Below are positions 9,307 to 16,160 of a DNA stretch of 16,218 nt, piece by piece. A program made the position numbers and the translations under genes. Each line of letters begins with the position of its first letter. Within the stretch, counting starts at the first letter, position 1. A model generated the notes under the pieces. The model was not told the origin of the DNA and made no database searches. It saw only the letters and a list, made by a program, of their open reading frames with translations. Where the stretch lies: contig JAMIQH010000197.1 in NCBI GenBank assembly GCA_035914695.1, positions 1 through 16,218 of the forward strand, given 5' to 3'. The stretch is from JAOSJT01 sp035914695. Its GTDB lineage: Bacteria; Bacteroidota; Ignavibacteria; SZUA-365.

Positions 9307-9990
9307 CTAGGCATCGCGCACAAGCCCTCCATCGTGCAAACGCCACACGGCGTCGGCACGGCGGGCAAGCTGATTGTCATGCGTGACAATGACGAAGGTC
9401 TGCCCCTGCTCACGCGCCAGTGTCCAGAGCATGTCGTGCAACATGGTCGCATTCTCTTCGTCGAGGTTGCCGCTGGGCTCATCGGCGAGCACCACGCGGG
9501 GTTGATTGGCCAGCGCCCGCGCCACGGCCACGCGCTGCTGCTCGCCGCCGGACAGTTCCGAGGGACGGGCATCGGCGCGATGCGCCACATGCACGACTTC
9601 GAGCAAGCTGCTCGCACGCTGCATGGCGGCCTCGTGTGTCATGCCGGCGATCATGCAGGGTATGGCAATGTTCTCGCGTGCGGTGAATTCGGGCAAAAGA
9701 TGGTGGAATTGAAACACGAAGCCCATGCGCGCATTGCGGAACGCCGCCAGATCGTTGTCGTTGAGCGCGAACATATTCTCGCCATCCAGCAGCACTGAGC
9801 CAGCGTCCGGCCGGTCCAGCGCACCGATGATATGCAGCAGCGTGCTTTTCCCGGCGCCCGATGCCCCGATGATCGCCACCACTGTGCCTTCCTCCACTGT
9901 CATCGTCGCGGAGCGCAACACGTCCAAACGCCCCGTACCGGCGGCGTAGGCCTTGCTCACGCCGCTCACCACCACGATTCCGTCAGCCAT
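9307..9990 (-). CDS. lolD: Lipoprotein-releasing ABC transporter ATP-binding subunit LolD
   Basis: This 227-residue ABC ATPase powers extraction of lipoproteins from the outer leaflet of the inner membrane toward the outer membrane. Walker A GASGAGKST is at 42-50, the Q-loop FQFHHLLPEFTA at 93-104, the signature LSGGE at 146-150 with the following QQR, Walker B VVLADEPSGNLD at 166-177, and the switch His204 in VTHD. The FQFHHLLPEFTA segment is characteristic of LolD rather than MacB or FtsE. The start at 9990 is preferred because GGAGG (10000-9996) sits 5 nt upstream; an in-frame ATG at 10002 would add MEER and lacks such a site. The two permease genes lie immediately upstream, giving the order permease, permease, ATPase, a complete LolCDE-type set. 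Confidence 0.93.
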   Translation of the reverse strand: MADGIVVVSGVSKAYAAGTGRLDVLRSATMTVEEGTVVAIIGASGAGKSTLLHIIGALDRPDAGSVLLDGENMFALNDNDLAAFRNARMGFVFQFHHLLPEFTARENIAIPCMIAGMTHEAAMQRASSLLEVVHVAHRADARPSELSGGEQQRVAVARALANQPRVVLADEPSGNLDEENATMLHDMLWTLAREQGQTFVIVTHDNQLARRADAVWRLHDGGLVRDA

Positions 9991-10028
9991 GCGTTCCTCC
10001 ATGCGTTGTGGTCGCGCTTCTCTTCATG

Positions 10029-11246
10029 CTATTCCCAGCGCACCGCGTCGATGATTTCCACATTCCGTGCGCGCCGCGCCGGATACCATGCCGCGAGCAG
10101 GGTGAGTCCGAACGTGGCGAGTACGATGAGCACAATATCCGCAATGTGCACGTCCACGGGTATCGCCGGTATGATGAACGCGGCGTCCAGACGCACCAAG
10201 CCGAACTCCGCCTGCAGCCAGGTGAGCAACAACCCGAGCGCGAGCCCGCTCAACACGCCGATCAGGCCTATCCACACGCCCTGCATCAGAAACAGCCGCT
10301 GCACGCGCTGCGCCGATAGTCCCATGGTGCGCAGTATGCCGATGTCCCGTTTTTTCTCCAACACCAACATTGTGAGCGAGGCAAGAATGTTGAACACGGC
10401 CACGGCGATGATAATGGCGAGCAGGATGAATGCGCTCCACCGTTCGATGGCCATCACGGAGTAGAGATCCTTGTGCAAATCGTACCAGGTCAGCACATTC
10501 CACCCTTTGCCGATCGCGCCGGTCAATTCCTCGCGCGCATCGTTGCTGTCGTCGATATCATTCAGGCGCAGTTCGTACCCCGTTATCTCGCCAGGCATGC
10601 GGAACAGGCGCTGCGCATCCGCAAGGGAAAGGAAGGCGTACGCGCCATCGTACAACTTGTTGCGCGACTGGTAAATGCCCGTCACCGGACAGCGCAGCAC
10701 GGTGGGCGCCACATACTGGGTCAGAATATTCTCCATCCCGGCGGGACTGTACAGCAGCAGCGTGTCGCCCACCATCACGCGCATGCGGTCGGCAAGGGTG
10801 ATGCCCAACACCACGCCGTTGCGCTGTCGGAGATCGAAACCGCCAAGCATCATCATGTCCGCCACCTTGGTCACACTGCGGGCGCTGTCGGGCGACACGC
10901 CTTTCACCCACACGAAATTCGCCGCCCCACCAACCATGGCCATGGCCTTGCGCTGGATGAACGGCGAGAGCCCGCGCACATCGTCGCGCCCGGTAAGAAT
11001 GGCGCGCACCTCGCGCTCGCTCTTCCCTTCGCTGCGCGGAATGCGCTCCACCTTGACATGCGGATCGAAGTCCTGGAGTATGGAAGTGACAAGTCCGTTG
11101 AAACCATTGAACACCGACATGACCACGATGAGACTGGCCACGCCGAACATGATGCCCAGCGTCGCCAGCAACGAGATGATGTTGATGAAGCTGAAGCGCT
11201 TGCGTCCGAACAGGTAGCGTCGCGCGATGTAGCGTTCGATGTTCAT
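10029..11246 (-). CDS. lolE: Lipoprotein-releasing ABC transporter permease LolC/LolE (second copy)
   Basis: This 405-residue inner-membrane permease opens with MNIERYIARRYLFGRKRFSFIN, then a first helix (about 24-50) ending in MSVFNGF. A large periplasmic MacB_PCD-like domain follows (about 52-265). Three C-terminal FtsX-type helices are seen: ILLAIIIAVAVFNILASLTMLVLEKK with the GILRTMGLS coupling loop, then two more, finishing AAWYPARRARNVEIIDAVRWE. These are family features of LolC/LolE. It begins 3 nt after the stop of the neighbouring permease and has no strong Shine-Dalgarno, so translation is probably coupled. The two permeases are clearly paralogous yet divergent, as expected for a LolC-LolE heterodimer; which one is LolC and which LolE cannot be told from sequence alone. 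Confidence 0.9.
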   Translation of the reverse strand: MNIERYIARRYLFGRKRFSFINIISLLATLGIMFGVASLIVVMSVFNGFNGLVTSILQDFDPHVKVERIPRSEGKSEREVRAILTGRDDVRGLSPFIQRKAMAMVGGAANFVWVKGVSPDSARSVTKVADMMMLGGFDLRQRNGVVLGITLADRMRVMVGDTLLLYSPAGMENILTQYVAPTVLRCPVTGIYQSRNKLYDGAYAFLSLADAQRLFRMPGEITGYELRLNDIDDSNDAREELTGAIGKGWNVLTWYDLHKDLYSVMAIERWSAFILLAIIIAVAVFNILASLTMLVLEKKRDIGILRTMGLSAQRVQRLFLMQGVWIGLIGVLSGLALGLLLTWLQAEFGLVRLDAAFIIPAIPVDVHIADIVLIVLATFGLTLLAAWYPARRARNVEIIDAVRWE

Positions 11247-11249
11247 GCG

Positions 11250-12464
11250 TCAGTGAAACCTGATCGAGCGAATGGGATTGAGCCGCGCGGCGAGCCACGC
11301 GGGCACCAGGGATGAAAGAAAGGCCAGCAGCACGGCAACCAGCATCACGCCCACGAACACTTCCAGGCGCAGGTCGATGGGCACAGTGGTCATGAAGTAC
11401 ACGTCCTGCGGCAGGCTGAAGAAACGGAATTGCTGCTGCGCGAAACACAGCACGAAGGCCAGCACGGCGCCCACCGCCGCACCGGCTCCGCCTATCAGCA
11501 AGCCCTGCATCATGAACACGCGACGGATGCGCTTGCGCGAAGCGCCCAACGCCTGCATGATACCGATGGCCTGCGTTTTCTCGATCACGAACAGCAACAA
11601 CGTGGCGATGACGTTGAACACCGAAATCACGATGAGCGAACCCACCACCACGGGAATGAGTTGCTGCTGCAAATCGATCCAGATGAACAAATGCCGGTAC
11701 AGCGAAAACACCGAACGCGGATCGTAGGGATACCCGAGCCGCGCCTGTATCGCGTCCACCGTGCCCTCCACCGCATCCACGTTCTCGCACAGCACATCAT
11801 ACCCGCTGATGCGGTCGGGCAGGGCGAATACGCGCTGCGCGGTTTCCAGCGCGGTGAACACATACACGTCGTCGAGATACTCGGCCATGCCGGTTTCATA
11901 CAGGCCGCGGATGGTGCATTGCACCTTCGGCGCTTCGCTCACATTGCGAAAATCCGACACACCCAGCAGCAACAGGCGATCGCCCACGGTGAGGTTCAGC
12001 TTGTCGGCCAGGCGTTTGCCGATAAGCACCGAATGCCGTCCGTCCACGGGATTGATCGTGTAACTGCCCTCCACGATTTTATCCCGAATGCGCGAAAGAT
12101 CGCGGGTGGAATCGAGGCCCTTTACGCGCACACCGTCGATATCGTCGCGCGTGATGGCGATGGCCTCGCGCGAGAGGTACGGTCCAGCGGCGGCCACATT
12201 GTCCACCTCGAGCAAGCGCGCACCCACGCGGGGATCCTCGATCACCACATCGTCGCGAAACACCCCCACCTGAACATGTGCCGAAAAGCCGATCAGATTC
12301 GAGCGCAACTCTTTCTCAAAACCGCCGAGAATGGTGAGCGTGATGATGAGCGCGGCCGTACCAATGGCCACGCTGCCCACCGCCACCGCGGTCATGAAGG
12401 AAAGGAAGCGGGAGAGATTGCGCGTGCGCAGATAGCGCAGGGCGATGAAACGCTCGAATCGCAT
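11250..12464 (-). CDS. lolC: Lipoprotein-releasing ABC transporter permease LolC/LolE (first copy)
   Basis: This 404-residue inner-membrane permease starts MRFERFIALRYLRTR, the usual LolC/E cytosolic lead. A first helix (about 22-46) ends LTILGGFEKEL, and the periplasmic domain includes SAHVQVGVF near 61-69. Three C-terminal helices carry the FtsX coupling loop IGIMQALGASRKRIRRVF and the ending LVPAWLAARLNPIRSIRF. The frame continues upstream to 12554 inside prfB, but the homologous N-terminus begins at 12464, so the extension is rejected. No Shine-Dalgarno is visible in the 19-nt gap after the prfB stop, suggesting coupling to prfB translation. It acts with the next permease and LolD to load outer-membrane lipoproteins onto a periplasmic carrier. 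Confidence 0.9.
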   Translation of the reverse strand: MRFERFIALRYLRTRNLSRFLSFMTAVAVGSVAIGTAALIITLTILGGFEKELRSNLIGFSAHVQVGVFRDDVVIEDPRVGARLLEVDNVAAAGPYLSREAIAITRDDIDGVRVKGLDSTRDLSRIRDKIVEGSYTINPVDGRHSVLIGKRLADKLNLTVGDRLLLLGVSDFRNVSEAPKVQCTIRGLYETGMAEYLDDVYVFTALETAQRVFALPDRISGYDVLCENVDAVEGTVDAIQARLGYPYDPRSVFSLYRHLFIWIDLQQQLIPVVVGSLIVISVFNVIATLLLFVIEKTQAIGIMQALGASRKRIRRVFMMQGLLIGGAGAAVGAVLAFVLCFAQQQFRFFSLPQDVYFMTTVPIDLRLEVFVGVMLVAVLLAFLSSLVPAWLAARLNPIRSIRFH

Positions 12465-12483
12465 AAGGAGGATATCCGCGCGA

Positions 12484-13603
12484 CTACGTGGGCATCGCCG
12501 CGACGGCGTTGCCGTATTTGAGCAAATAGGCCTGCACGAAGCCCTCGAGATCACCGTCCATCACCGCTTGCACGTTACTCGTCTCATGGCTGGTGCGGTG
12601 ATCTTTGACCATGTTGTAGGGATGAAACACATAGGAGCGGATCTGGCTGCCCCATTCGATTTTCTTCTTGCTGTCCTCGATCGAGGCCAGTTTCGCGGCT
12701 TCCTTTTCGCGCTCCATCTGGTAGAGGCGCGACTGCAGCAGCTTCATCGCCGTCTGGCGGTTCTGCAACTGCGAGCGCTCCTGCTGGCAGGCCACCACCA
12801 CGCCGGTGGGCACGTGCGTGATGCGTACGGCGGTTTCGACCTTGTTCACGTTCTGCCCGCCCTTGCCGCCGCTGCGGAAGGTGTCGATTTTCAGATCGGC
12901 GGGATTGATTTCGATGACGATATCATCATCGATTTCCGGATACACGAACACCGAGGCGAAGCTGGTGTGACGCCGTTTGGCGGAATCGAAGGGCGAAATG
13001 CGCACGAGGCGATGCACGCCGATTTCGCTTTTCAGATAGCCGAACGCGTAGGGTCCGGTGATTTCCAGCGTCACGCTTTTGATGCCGGCGCCTTCGCCTT
13101 CCAGCTCATCCACCAGCGCCACGCTGAAGCCGCGGCGGTCGCAGTAGCGCAAGTACATGCGGTAGAGCATTTCGGCCCAGTCCTGCGACTCGGTGCCGCC
13201 GGCCCCCGAGTGAATGGTGAGAATGGCGTTGCGGCGATCGTCCTCGCCCGAAAGCATGTTTTTGAACTCGAGTTCATCCACCAGGGTGAGTACCGAAGTC
13301 TGCTCGCCGGCGAGTTCGTCGGCCATGCCTTCGTCGCCGCTTTCCTCCGCCAGTTCCACAAGGGCGATGAAATCCTCCGAGCGCGCGTTGGCTTTTTCCC
13401 AGAATTCCACCCATTCCTTGCGCAGCGAAATCTCCTGCATCACTTTCTGGGCTTCGATGTTGTCGTTCCAGAAACCGGACTGCTGGGTCTTCTCCTCGAG
13501 CTGCGCTATCTCGCTTTTCTTTTTATCGATGTCAAAGATACCCCCGGAGATCGGTGACCCGTTTTCGGATGTCGCGAGCGAGGGCAAGTTGTTCTTCGTA
13601 CAT
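12484..13603 (-). CDS. prfB: Peptide chain release factor 2, expressed through a programmed +1 frameshift
   Basis: RF2 terminates translation at UGA and UAA. Zero-frame translation from ATG 13603 gives 23 residues ending VTDLRGYL, then an in-frame TGA at 13534-13532. Skipping one base makes GAC and continues in the frame that ends at 12484, for 372 residues in total, close to E. coli RF2. In the fused protein the codon-recognition tripeptide SPF is at 203-205 and the catalytic GGQ at 248-250, both at family positions. AAGGA lies 6 nt before ATG 13603. The uninterrupted frame alone (from 13587) has a non-homologous N-terminus, so the frameshifted product is the correct model. The gene is 3 nt after the small ORF following phoH and 19 nt before lolC. 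Expression should be autoregulated by RF2 level, as in E. coli. Confidence 0.96.
13531..13547 (-). promoter_or_regulatory. RF2 programmed +1 frameshift signal
   Basis: The minus strand reads CCGGGGGTATCTTTGAC. The slippery CTT TGA C is preceded, 3 nt away, by a G-rich internal Shine-Dalgarno-like element. This is the same arrangement as the known E. coli prfB site (GGGGG, TAT, CTT, TGA, C). When RF2 is scarce, UGA is read slowly and the ribosome slips by +1 to make full-length RF2. Confidence 0.95.
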
Positions 13604-13606
13604 AAT

Positions 13607-13840
13607 CTATCCTTGGTGGCAAACGGTGGTTGGAATCACACGGTGGCGCGTGGCGACGCGGTTGCGGCCGCGGAGCATGCGCACGCGGAGGCGCTGCCGC
13701 GCGGGCAGCACGCACACGACCACGGCGCGCTCGGCGCGGGCCGAAGCACTGTTCGTGGCGGGTTCGAACGAGAGCAGCAGCGCCAGAAGCAACACGAACA
13801 AGGTGCGCCGCAGCAGTGACACGGGCTGCTCCGCCGTCAC
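13607..13840 (-). CDS. Small hypothetical protein with signal-peptide-like N-terminus
   Basis: This 77-residue frame starts at GTG 13840, whose GTGA overlaps the TGA of phoH, and ends 3 nt before the prfB start. The N-terminus has LRR followed by a Leu-rich hydrophobic stretch (about 13-25: TLFVLLLALLLSF) and an Ala/Ser region that could be cleaved. The C-terminal half is very basic (many Arg) with two Cys residues at 43 and 74. No family was recognised. The 4-bp overlap and the exact fit between two conserved genes favour a real, translationally coupled gene. The Arg richness of a GC-rich spacer and the lack of homology argue for caution. The prfB ribosome-binding site lies inside its last codons. 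The alternative is a non-coding spacer. Confidence 0.45.
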   Translation of the reverse strand: MTAEQPVSLLRRTLFVLLLALLLSFEPATNSASARAERAVVVCVLPARQRLRVRMLRGRNRVATRHRVIPTTVCHQG

Positions 13841-14799
13841 TCCCGCGCCTCGCCGCTGTGGCGTTCGTAGGCCTCGATGATGTTCTTCACGAGACGATGG
13901 CGCACGACGTCCTGTTTGTCGAAGTACACGAAGGACACGCCGTCGATGCCCTGTAAAATGCTCTGGATTTCCACCAGGCCCGAGGTGCTGCGCGAGGGCA
14001 GATCTATTTGCGTGACGTCGCCCGTGATGATCGCGCGGGCGTTGGCACCGAGGCGGGTGAGGAACATCTTCATCTGCATCGAAGTGGCGTTCTGCGCCTC
14101 GTCGAGGATGATGAAGGCGTTGTTGAGCGTGCGGCCGCGCATGTAGGCCAGCGGGACGATTTCGATGGTGCGGCGCTCGAGATAGGTTTTCAGCTTCTCG
14201 GCGGGCAGCATGTCGTCGAGCGCGTCGTAGAGTGGACGCAGGTAGGGATCCACCTTTTCGCGCAAATCGCCGGGGAGGAAGCCGAGACTCTCGCCCGCTT
14301 CCACGGCGGGTCGCGCGAGCACGATTTTCAGCACATCGTGTTTGCGCAGCGCGGCCACGGCGGCCGCAACGGCCAGATAGGTTTTTCCGGTGCCGGCCGG
14401 GCCGATGGCGAACACGATGTCGTTCTGGCGAATGGAATTCAGATACGCAACCTGGCCCGCGGTTTTCGCCTTGATGTAATCCTTTTTCGCGTAGAGGACG
14501 ATATTCTCCACTTCCTCGGGCGCGACCTCCGGCGTGGTGCCGGTGGTGAACACGTCGATCACGGTGTGCACATCGCGTTCGCTCAGCGAATCGGTTTTGT
14601 TCACAACGAACATCAGCTCCTTGAGCACTTTCTCGACCTGCTCCACCACCTCGTCCTCGCCACGGATGAGCACGGAGTCGCCACGCGCCACGAGCGTGGC
14701 GTCGAAGCGGTCTTCGATAATGCGCAGATTGCTGTCGTTGAAGCCAAAGAGCACCACCGGATTGGTTCCGTTGATGCGTATGCGTCGTTCTATTTCCAC
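13837..14799 (-). CDS. phoH: PhoH-family P-loop ATPase
   Basis: This 320-residue cytoplasmic ATPase has an N-terminal KH-like region (about 1-65) and a C-terminal PhoH domain. Walker A GPAGTGKT is at 133-140, and LARPAVEAGESLGFLPGDLREKVDPYLRPLYDAL-type sequence spans 161-194. Walker B FIILDEAQNAT is at 229-239, and TGDVTQIDLP (259-268) follows. These are diagnostic of the PhoH/PhoL family, which is implicated in RNA metabolism and ribosome-related functions, often near ybeY. The start is taken as GTG at 14799 because GGAG lies 5 nt upstream and the protein then begins MEIERRI, giving the usual length; the frame also allows GTG at 14835 without a ribosome site. No ybeY follows here; instead the small coupled ORF and prfB do. 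No promoter is evident in the 48 nt between the preceding terminator and the start. Confidence 0.93.
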   Translation of the reverse strand: MEIERRIRINGTNPVVLFGFNDSNLRIIEDRFDATLVARGDSVLIRGEDEVVEQVEKVLKELMFVVNKTDSLSERDVHTVIDVFTTGTTPEVAPEEVENIVLYAKKDYIKAKTAGQVAYLNSIRQNDIVFAIGPAGTGKTYLAVAAAVAALRKHDVLKIVLARPAVEAGESLGFLPGDLREKVDPYLRPLYDALDDMLPAEKLKTYLERRTIEIVPLAYMRGRTLNNAFIILDEAQNATSMQMKMFLTRLGANARAIITGDVTQIDLPSRSTSGLVEIQSILQGIDGVSFVYFDKQDVVRHRLVKNIIEAYERHSGEARE

Positions 14800-14847
14800 A
14801 ATGTCTCCTGCCTGCGGGTCCGTCCGTCCATGCACTGCCGTCGGAAA

Positions 14848-14891
14848 TGCGGAAAAACCCTTACATCATCAAATGTAAGGGTTTTTCCGCA
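14848..14891 (-). terminator. Perfect 19-bp palindromic terminator, potentially bidirectional
   Basis: TGCGGAAAAACCCTTACAT (14848-14866) is exactly complementary to 14873-14891 around a 6-nt loop. Because each arm contains an A5 or T5 run, both strands read as a CCCTTACAT/ATGTAAGGG stem followed by TTTTT, so termination could occur in either direction. It lies 50 nt past the LysM gene stop and 48 nt before phoH. Its most likely job is ending the lipoprotein/LysM transcript. Confidence 0.88.
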
Positions 14892-14906
14892 AAGTACCGT
14901 GCCTGA

Positions 14907-14931
14907 GCTGCGCGCGCGGGGCGCGTGCAGC
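14907..14931. other. GC-rich hairpin next to the palindromic terminator
   Basis: GCTGC/GCAGC and CGCG/CGCG arms flank a 5-nt loop, with one G-T position between them: a 10-bp stem in plus-strand RNA, with an A-C mismatch in minus-strand RNA. It lies just after the LysM gene stop and has no T-tract. It may help stabilise the 3' end of that message; this is inference. Confidence 0.35.
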
Positions 14932-14941
14932 CGGGGCGGAA

Positions 14942-15733
14942 TTATTTATTCACGTTTTCCGGCGCCGTGGTGGTCGTGGCGTTCATTTCGGCTTCGCGCT
15001 TCTGGCGGTAGTACTTGCGCGCTGCGCTTTCCTCTTCCGGAGTGAGCGGCGCGGGAGCCGGAATCTTCAGGACCTGACCCGGATGAATGATGTCGGGATT
15101 CTTGATCTGGTCGCGATTCTTCTGCCAGATTTTCGGCCATTTGAAGGCATCGCCGTAGATATCCGGTTTCTTGGCGATGTTCCAGAGGCAGTCGCGATCC
15201 TTGGCCCAGGTGCCAACCACGTAGGTTTTCTCGGCGCGGCTCAGCGTCTCACGCAGTGTGCGGATGTTCTCGCCCACGCGCTGCACGCGATCATAGAATG
15301 CGGGCAGGAGGCTGATTTTGTTGCCGGAGAGGCTCTTGTACTCTTCCTCGGCCTCGTCCACTTCACCCTTGCGGGCGAGCAGATCCATCGGCGAGAGGCG
15401 CAGCAGATCGCTGATCTTGCCTTCCAGACGTTTCAGGCGGGCTTCGAACGCATCCACATCCTGACGGGTGGCGCCGACGAGGGCGTAGAGTTCGTCGACG
15501 CAGCGCTCGTAATCATCCTGCTTGGACTTGAGCACACGGTTTTTCTCCTCGATTTGCGAATCGAGGTTGCTTTGCTGCTTCTTGAGATCGGAGACGCGCT
15601 TTTCCAGCGTCTGGATCTTCTGCGCGGCCTGCTCTTCGGTCATTTCTTCCTGCTGGGCGAACACGAGCGAACTCCCGGCCATGAAGAACAACCCGAGCGC
15701 GACGGTAAGGAATGCGATTTTATTCCATCTCAT
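14942..15733 (-). CDS. Exported coiled-coil protein with C-terminal LysM domain
   Basis: The protein has 263 residues. Residues 1-26 are a signal peptide (MRWNK, hydrophobic core, likely cleavage after VFA). Residues 30-168 are heptad-rich, charged coiled coil, including ISDLLRLSPMDLLARKGEVDEAEEEYKSL. Residues 171-224 form a LysM-type module: YVVGTWAKDRDCLWNIA...YGDAFKWPKIWQKNRDQIKNPDIIHPGQVLKIP. The tail is Pro/Ala/Thr-rich. LysM binds GlcNAc-containing glycans such as peptidoglycan, so this is probably a periplasmic wall-associated structural protein. Cys78 and Cys182 could form a disulfide. The start at 15733 follows GAGGAAAG (15745-15738); the longer frame to 16030 overlaps the lipoprotein and is rejected. 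It is transcribed with the lipoprotein 47 nt upstream. Confidence 0.88.
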   Translation of the reverse strand: MRWNKIAFLTVALGLFFMAGSSLVFAQQEEMTEEQAAQKIQTLEKRVSDLKKQQSNLDSQIEEKNRVLKSKQDDYERCVDELYALVGATRQDVDAFEARLKRLEGKISDLLRLSPMDLLARKGEVDEAEEEYKSLSGNKISLLPAFYDRVQRVGENIRTLRETLSRAEKTYVVGTWAKDRDCLWNIAKKPDIYGDAFKWPKIWQKNRDQIKNPDIIHPGQVLKIPAPAPLTPEEESAARKYYRQKREAEMNATTTTAPENVNK

Positions 15734-15780
15734 GATTCTTTCCTCGCTTGAATAGATTGTTTTCATTGAACGGGGTTGAC

Positions 15781-16062
15781 TCAATTGCCTTTCCAGTTGG
15801 CCAGGCGCTGGCGGACGAGTTCCTTGTCCTTTGCACATTGCTCCAGCTTGGCTTCCTGGGCCGAGATCTGCCGATCCAGCGTCCCGATCTGCGATTGCTT
15901 GGTTTGAATTGCGGACTCGAGGGCACTGATTTCGCGCTCCAACTCGGCAATGCGGGCCAACTGCTCCGGCGTGGCGTACGAGGTACAACCGGAAATCAAG
16001 CCGCCGCCGGCAAGGATTGCCGCAGCACAAAAAAGCACCACAGACTTACGGAGTTTTCTCAT
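15781..16062 (-). CDS. Small coiled-coil lipoprotein
   Basis: This 93-residue precursor has a basic n-region MRKLRK, a hydrophobic core, and lipobox LISGC at 22-26, giving a lipidated Cys26 after signal peptidase II cleavage. No Asp follows the Cys, so in enterobacterial terms it would be sorted to the outer membrane. The mature part is a single heptad coiled coil (about 35-88) with one internal Cys76. Size and shape recall Lpp-like or OmpA-tether lipoproteins, but no family was recognised. AAGGAG stands 8 nt before the ATG at 16062. It is the first gene after the sigma70 promoter and is followed by the LysM coiled-coil gene, which suggests that the two proteins act together in linking outer membrane and wall. 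The LolCDE genes further on would be needed to export it. Confidence 0.85.
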   Translation of the reverse strand: MRKLRKSVVLFCAAAILAGGGLISGCTSYATPEQLARIAELEREISALESAIQTKQSQIGTLDRQISAQEAKLEQCAKDKELVRQRLANWKGN

Positions 16063-16131
16063 ATTCTTCTCCTTGGTGTGGTTAAGTTAAAGTAACAGGT
16101 TTAGACTCAGGTATTAACTTCAACTATTTCA

Positions 16132-16160
16132 ATAATACCATAATTGAACGAAGATGTCAA
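16132..16160 (-). promoter_or_regulatory. Sigma70-type promoter of the lipoprotein/LysM unit
   Basis: On the minus strand, TTGACA (16160-16155, full consensus) is followed after exactly 17 nt by TATTAT (16137-16132, 5 of 6). Transcription would begin near 16125, giving an untranslated leader of about 60 nt with AAGGAG before the lipoprotein ATG. An inverted repeat GGTATTA/TAATACC (16110-16116, 16133-16139) overlaps the -10 box and could be an operator. Confidence 0.82.

Noticed and set aside
12465..12473. Plus-strand AAGGAGGAT resembling a perfect Shine-Dalgarno
   Set aside because: No start codon or plausible plus-strand gene follows it; it is the complement of the lolC start region.
13532..13534. 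In-frame TGA in prfB read as a sequencing error or pseudogene
   Set aside because: The stop sits in the exact CTT TGA C context with an upstream G-rich element known from functional RF2 genes.
15734..16030. Upstream extension of the LysM protein frame
   Set aside because: It would overlap the lipoprotein gene and remove the clear signal peptide and ribosome site at 15733.
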